Shown: piece after piece, positions 60,102 to 64,000 of the stretch | Position numbering within the stretch: position 1 is the stretch's first letter | Layout of the letters: the number at the start of each line of letters is the position of its first letter | Origin: G965220205 sp965220205 | GTDB lineage: Bacteria; Chloroflexota; Dehalococcoidia; Lucifugimonadales; Australimonadaceae | Length of the DNA stretch: 64,000 nt | NCBI GenBank assembly: GCA_965220205.1 | Contig: OZ244812.1 | Coordinates: forward strand, 1,178,001-1,242,000 | Reading direction: 5' to 3' | The notes under the pieces: model-generated | The model's input: only the letters and a program-made list of their open reading frames with translations | The model's database searches: none | Told to the model about the DNA's origin: nothing | Position numbers and translations under genes: made by a program

Positions 60102-61420
60102 GCCTTAGGCTTGACCGGCGGCGTGGCGAACGACATCGCCAGCAGCATCACGAAGAAGATCCCCGCGAACATTGTGAACGCCAGGTTGTAGCTGTTCGTC
60201 CGGTCGTGGATGAACGCCGTCAGGGTCGGACCCACGGGCGAGAAGAAGCGGAACGGGGCCGTGAACCCGCGGATCGCCCCCAGATGTGCGCGGCCAAAGT
60301 AGTCCGCCCACAGCAGGCCCGGCACGAGCGACGCGCCGCCGACGGCGAATCCAAACATCAGCCCGAACAGGATCGCGAGCGGATAGGTGTCCGCCGTGAG
60401 CAGCAGGCCCATCGCCAGCAGGAGCAGGAGGCTGATGAGCATGGCGCTATAGCGGATGTGCATCTTCTCCAGCAGGAACCCCCACAGCGGCCCCGTGAGC
60501 GCGGACGTCAACGCGAAGAGCGAGAGAATGCTGATGGCCTGAAGGTGCTCCAAGCCCTGGTCTTCGAAGTTGGCGACCATATTCAAGTTGATCGCGCCCA
60601 GCGCGAAGCGGTCGATGGAGACGAACACGACGATCATCCAGAACGCCCGCGTGCGCCTCGCCTCCTGCAGCGTCCACGAGATATCGCGGATGTCCCGCCG
60701 TATTCCACGGGGCGCCTCGCCCTCCTCGCCTTCCGGCTTCTCGCCGTCGGGGTACAGGCCGAGGTCCTCCGGCCTGCGCCGCAGGTAGAGGAACGCTGGC
60801 ACGGTGATCGTCAGCGCCGTGAACAGCGCCAGAGACCGGAACGCTTCGCGCCACTCCGACGCCGCGAACAGGACTCCGATCAGCAGCGGCACCATGAACT
60901 GGCCCGCGCGCAGGCCCGAGTGGTGGAACGCCATCGCGCGCGGACGGCGCTTGATGAACCAGTTGGCTATCGAGATGCCCACGCCGATCTGTATCCCGCC
61001 CAGCGCCGACCCTCGCCCCAACCCGAACAGGATCCAGAACTGCCACGGCGCCTGCATGAACGAGATGCCCACCATGGCCAGCATGATGATCGTCCCGGCG
61101 ATGGCCACGATTGCCCGCGAGCCGTAGCGGTCGAGCACACGCCCGAAGATGAACGTGCTCACCGAGCTTGTCGCGCTGCCTATCGTGAAGGCCAGCGCTA
61201 TCTCCCAACGGGCCCACCCCATCTCGTCCTGGATGGGAATCATGAAGATGCCGAGCACCGGGCCGAACATGGGAACCATGCCGAACGAGGCGACGAACCC
61301 CGTCCCTACGATGGCCCACCCATAGAAGATTTTCTTGAACGGCCACGCCCGCGGAATCGTGGGCTGCGAGGCCTGCGGCTTCTCCGGCGCGTCCGGCGTC
61401 TCTTGCACGTGCCCTCGCAT
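60080..61420 (-). CDS. Major facilitator superfamily transporter
   Basis: This is a 446-aa protein with about 12 membrane helices and a charged central loop (residues about 215-245, rich in Glu and Arg). FGRVLDRYGSRA after helix 2 is the MFS signature loop; SIANWFIKRRPRAMAFHHSG and LLWADYFGRAHLGAIRG resemble the oxalate/formate-type (OFA) and monocarboxylate branches. A small organic acid substrate is plausible but not shown. It converges on the restriction endonuclease gene and diverges from ligA. Confidence 0.9.
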   Translation of the reverse strand: MRGHVQETPDAPEKPQASQPTIPRAWPFKKIFYGWAIVGTGFVASFGMVPMFGPVLGIFMIPIQDEMGWARWEIALAFTIGSATSSVSTFIFGRVLDRYGSRAIVAIAGTIIMLAMVGISFMQAPWQFWILFGLGRGSALGGIQIGVGISIANWFIKRRPRAMAFHHSGLRAGQFMVPLLIGVLFAASEWREAFRSLALFTALTITVPAFLYLRRRPEDLGLYPDGEKPEGEEGEAPRGIRRDIRDISWTLQEARRTRAFWMIVVFVSIDRFALGAINLNMVANFEDQGLEHLQAISILSLFALTSALTGPLWGFLLEKMHIRYSAMLISLLLLLAMGLLLTADTYPLAILFGLMFGFAVGGASLVPGLLWADYFGRAHLGAIRGFTAPFRFFSPVGPTLTAFIHDRTNSYNLAFTMFAGIFFVMLLAMSFATPPVKPKAQSGRIE

Positions 61421-61502
61421 CCCGAGAGGCGTATTGGGCCGCTGCTGCGAGCGGGCTGGCCCGCGCCATCATACGCTCATCCGCCGGCGTCCGTTCTGCT
61501 GA

Positions 61503-61508
61503 TATACT
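61503..61508 (+). promoter_or_regulatory. -10 element for ligA
   Basis: TATACT about 74 bases before the ligA start, in the 161-base divergent gap with the MFS gene. No clear -35 was seen. On the minus strand TATGAT at 61468-61473 could serve the MFS gene. Confidence 0.4.
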
Positions 61509-61581
61509 CGCCTCAGCTCCTCTGAGCTCCGCCCAACCCCTGCACGGTCGACGCACGCGGGACCCTCCATAGCTGACACGC

Positions 61582-63627
61582 ATGGCAGACGACACGGCCG
61601 CTATCGCGCGAGTCAACGCGCTCCGCGAGCAGCTCAACCTCCACAACTACCGCTACTACGTCCTCGACTCGCCGCTCGTCAGCGACGGCGAATACGACGC
61701 CCTCCTGCGCGAGCTCCGCGCCATCGAAGAGGAGCGCCCCGACGTTGTGACCCCGGACTCTCCGACTCAGCGGGTCGGCGCGCCCCCGTCTCCCGAGTTC
61801 CGTGAGGTCCAGCATCCCCAGCCGATGCTAAGCCTCGGCAACGCCTTCGACGACAACGATCTGGCCGCGTGGCGACGACGCGCCGCAGCCCTCCTGGAGA
61901 CCGACGCCTTCGCAATGGTCTGCGAGCCGAAGATCGACGGCCTGGCCATCGCGTTGACCTACGAGGAGGGCCGGCTCGTGCGCGGCGCCACCCGCGGCGA
62001 CGGCCTGCGGGGCGAGGACGTCACGCCCAACGTTCGGACCATCAACTCCGTGCCGCTCACGCTGCTGGACGGATCGCGGGCCCCGGCCCGCATTGAGGTG
62101 CGCGGCGAGGTCTACATGCCGCTCGACGCATTCCGCGAGCTCAACGAGGAGCGCGCGGAGCGCGGCGACGCGCTCATCGCGAACCCGCGCAACGGCGCCG
62201 CGGGCTCGCTCCGTCAGCTCGACTCCCGGATCACCGCGCAGCGACGGCTCAACGTATGGATATACCAGCTCGGCTGGGTGGAAGGCGTCGAAACCCCGGA
62301 CACCCATTCCGAGGTCATGGCGTGGCTCGGCGAGCTGGGGTTCAGAATCAACCCGGAGATCCGCCGGTTCCACACCCTCGAAGACGTCGGCGGCTACTAT
62401 CGGGAGTGGGTGGCCACGCGTTTCGACAAGAACTACCAGACCGACGGCGTCGTCATTAAGATTGACCGCCTCGACTACCAACGGCACCTCGGGTTCGTCG
62501 GACGCGACCCGCGTTGGGCCATCGCCTACAAGTTCCCCGCCGAGCAAGCCACTACCAAGCTGCTGGACATCGGCGTCAACGTCGGGCGCACCGGCAGCTT
62601 CAACCCGTTCGCCATCCTCGAACCGGTGCAAGTCAGCGGCGTCACCGTGCGCCAAGCGACGCTCCACAACGAGGACGACATCCGCCGCAAGGACATCCGC
62701 GTCGGCGACACTGTCGTCATCGAGCGCGCGGGCGAGGTCATCCCCCAGGTCGTCGGCCCGGTGGTCGAGGCCCGCACCGGCGGCGAAACGCCCTTCACGA
62801 TGCCGGAGGCGTGCCCGGTCTGCGGCGCGAAGGCAGTCCGCGAAGAGGGCGAGGCGATGCACCGGTGCGTGAACGCCCGCTGCCCCGCTCAGCAGTACGA
62901 GCGCATCCGTCATTTCGTCTCGCGCGCGGCCATGGACATCGAGGGTTTGGGTGAGAAGCTCGTGGCAACGCTCCTAGACCAGCGCATGGTTGCGGAGTTC
63001 CCCGATATCTACAGGCTCACGCGAGACGAGCTGGCGGGGCTCGAACGCATGGGCGAAAAAAGCGCCGACAACTTGATTGCCGCCATCGAGGCGAGCAAGT
63101 CGCGGCCGCTTGCGGCGGTCCTGTCGGGCCTCGGCGTCCGCCACGTCGGCGGCGAGACCGCCGAGCTCCTCGCGCGCCGGTACGGCAGCCTGCCGAAGCT
63201 GATGGACGCGAGCGAGGAGGAGCTCCGGTCGATTCCCGGCGTCGGCCCCATCGTCGCGCTCGCCATAGCCGGCCACTTCAGCAACGAGGGCAACCGGCAG
63301 ATCGTCGACGCGCTCGGAAAGGCTGGCGTCGTATTGGAGTCCGGCGAGCCGGCGGAGGGCCCCGGGCCGCAGCCCTTCCAGGGCATGCGCTTCGTCGTCA
63401 CCGGCCGGCTCGAGGGCTTCACGCGCACCGAGGCGGAGTCCTTCATCAAGAGCCGCGGCGGGCAGGTCGCGGGGAGCGTCAGCAAGAAGACGAGCTACGT
63501 CGTCGTGGGAGAGGAGCCCGGCGGCAAGCGGGACGACGCCGAGCGGTTGGGCGTCCCCGTCATCTCCGAGGACGATCTCGTGGAGCTGGCGGCCGCCCAA
63601 CCGGACACCCCGCCCGAGACGTCATGA
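61582..63627 (+). CDS. ligA: NAD-dependent DNA ligase
   Basis: This is a 681-aa ligase of standard architecture. Ia domain (NLHNYRYYVLDSPLVSDGEY), adenylation domain with the active Lys in CEPKIDGLAIAL near residue 117, OB fold, four-Cys zinc finger (CPVCGAK and CVNARCPAQ), helix-hairpin-helix repeats, and a C-terminal BRCT (GMRFVVTGRLEGFTRTEAE). It seals nicks in replication and repair. ATG 61582 is at the family N-terminus. Confidence 0.97.
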   Translation: MADDTAAIARVNALREQLNLHNYRYYVLDSPLVSDGEYDALLRELRAIEEERPDVVTPDSPTQRVGAPPSPEFREVQHPQPMLSLGNAFDDNDLAAWRRRAAALLETDAFAMVCEPKIDGLAIALTYEEGRLVRGATRGDGLRGEDVTPNVRTINSVPLTLLDGSRAPARIEVRGEVYMPLDAFRELNEERAERGDALIANPRNGAAGSLRQLDSRITAQRRLNVWIYQLGWVEGVETPDTHSEVMAWLGELGFRINPEIRRFHTLEDVGGYYREWVATRFDKNYQTDGVVIKIDRLDYQRHLGFVGRDPRWAIAYKFPAEQATTKLLDIGVNVGRTGSFNPFAILEPVQVSGVTVRQATLHNEDDIRRKDIRVGDTVVIERAGEVIPQVVGPVVEARTGGETPFTMPEACPVCGAKAVREEGEAMHRCVNARCPAQQYERIRHFVSRAAMDIEGLGEKLVATLLDQRMVAEFPDIYRLTRDELAGLERMGEKSADNLIAAIEASKSRPLAAVLSGLGVRHVGGETAELLARRYGSLPKLMDASEEELRSIPGVGPIVALAIAGHFSNEGNRQIVDALGKAGVVLESGEPAEGPGPQPFQGMRFVVTGRLEGFTRTEAESFIKSRGGQVAGSVSKKTSYVVVGEEPGGKRDDAERLGVPVISEDDLVELAAAQPDTPPETS

Positions 63628-63682
63628 CGAACGCCCGTTTCGCGCCCGGCCCATGGCTCCTTCCTCACGGCCTCCGCTCTTG

Positions 63683-63850
63683 CCTCCTCCCCCACGGGGG
63701 GAGGATTGAGGAGGGGGCCGCCGCCCCTCCGTCATTCCCGTGCCCCGACACGGGAATCCATGCCCCTTCCCCCACCGACCGCCCGCCGCGGTCTGACCTC
63801 CTCCCCAGACCATTCCTCCTCCCCCACGGGGGGAGGATTGAGGAGGGGGG
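63683..63850. repeat. Two further copies of the CTCCTCCCCC palindromic repeat
   Basis: 63683-63718 and 63814-63850 each contain CCTCCTCCCCC, a short A-C-G centre, the complementary GGGGGGAGG, then ATTGAGGAGGGGG. The same unit is in the element at 56945. A TTCAGAGGTT at 63860-63869 resembles that element's terminal repeat. The stretch lies between ligA and pth. Confidence 0.7.
63734..63757. repeat. Short inverted repeat (ATTCCCGTG/CACGGGAAT)
   Basis: A perfect 9-bp inverted repeat around a 6-base loop (CCCCGA), of the kind found in dispersed intergenic repeats. There is no T-run, so it is not a typical terminator. Confidence 0.55.
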
Positions 63851-63875
63851 AACCTTCGTTCAGAGGTTCTCTAGC

Positions 63876-64000
63876 ATGCTCGATCGGATGTTGCATCGCG
63901 GCGGCGCCCAGACGAGGCACGACCGCTCGGCGCCGCCCATGCTCATCGTGGGGCTAGGCAACCCGGGCCCGCGGTACGCCGGCACCCGGCACAACGTCGG
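63876..64000 (+). CDS. pth: Peptidyl-tRNA hydrolase, N-terminal part (cut by window edge)
   Basis: The frame ends LIVGLGNPGPRYAGTRHNVG, the exact Pth N-terminal signature with the catalytic His in RHNVG. Pth frees tRNAs from stalled peptidyl-tRNA. The start is either ATG 63876, giving a 21-residue extension, or ATG 63939, the usual family start. The upstream frame has no clear Shine-Dalgarno and follows the repeat directly, so 63939 may be the true start. Confidence 0.88.
   Translation, partial: MLDRMLHRGGAQTRHDRSAPPMLIVGLGNPGPRYAGTRHNV

Overview
The window is a GC-rich bacterial chromosome segment, most likely from a Chloroflexota member of the Dehalococcoidia/SAR202 type. That assignment is inference. 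It rests on the adjacent DUF2298 and TIGR03663 membrane proteins, lipoproteins with Thr/Pro-rich linkers, and paralogous ring-hydroxylating oxygenases next to UbiD and LigB-type genes. Housekeeping genes (mutS, serA, trpS, rnc, ftsY, ligA, pth) alternate with accessory blocks.

Region 1-4006 (selenium and small accessory genes). A selenophosphate synthetase gene (selD) reads through an in-frame TGA at its active site, so SelD is probably a selenoprotein. A truncated EgtB/SenA-like gene follows it and suggests a selenoneine locus. Next come a VapC/Phd-type toxin-antitoxin pair with an operator-like upstream region, a small nucleotidyltransferase, and an amidohydrolase broken by a TAG codon.

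Region 4664-25207 (aromatic or acidic substrate catabolism and uptake). A UbiD decarboxylase and two tandem Rieske oxygenases precede three complete iron(III)-family ABC importers: SBP-permease-ATPase, SBP-ATPase-permease and SBP-permease-ATPase. Each solute-binding-protein gene is followed by a hairpin, and two share a duplicated promoter and leader. A thiamine-diphosphate enzyme and a LigB-type dioxygenase close the block. A tRNA-Arg(CCT) lies between the first two importers.

Region 25345-29327 (GHKL cassette). A large GHKL ATPase gene converges on a ribbon-helix-helix regulator plus beta-class DNA methyltransferase operon, which has its own palindromic operator. This looks like an R-M-like or MORC/MutL-like defence module without a recognisable nuclease.

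Region 29354-47420. mutS, a ferredoxin-NADP-reductase-like gene, a NuoE/F/G-like complex whose large subunit lacks the formate-dehydrogenase Cys/Sec, serA and a class-V aminotransferase read leftward from a strong TATAAT promoter. Rightward lie trpS, a YihY-type membrane protein, an amidohydrolase, a DsbA-like gene with TGA at its active-site position (second probable selenoprotein) and rnc. The DUF1015 gene reads leftward. The rnc product has Ala where one catalytic Asp is expected.

Region 47655-56944. ftsY is followed by an apparent surface-glycan or lipid operon: a DUF2298 protein carrying an inserted seven-repeat FG-GAP-like propeller, a TIGR03663/Agl23-like glycosyltransferase, a LPG-synthase-like flippase and an FAD oxidoreductase.

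Region 56945-64000. A MITE-like repeat, a TIGR03086 protein and a duplicated 3' remnant of the FAD oxidoreductase border a Type II restriction-modification pair. An MFS transporter, ligA, more copies of the repeat and the start of pth follow.
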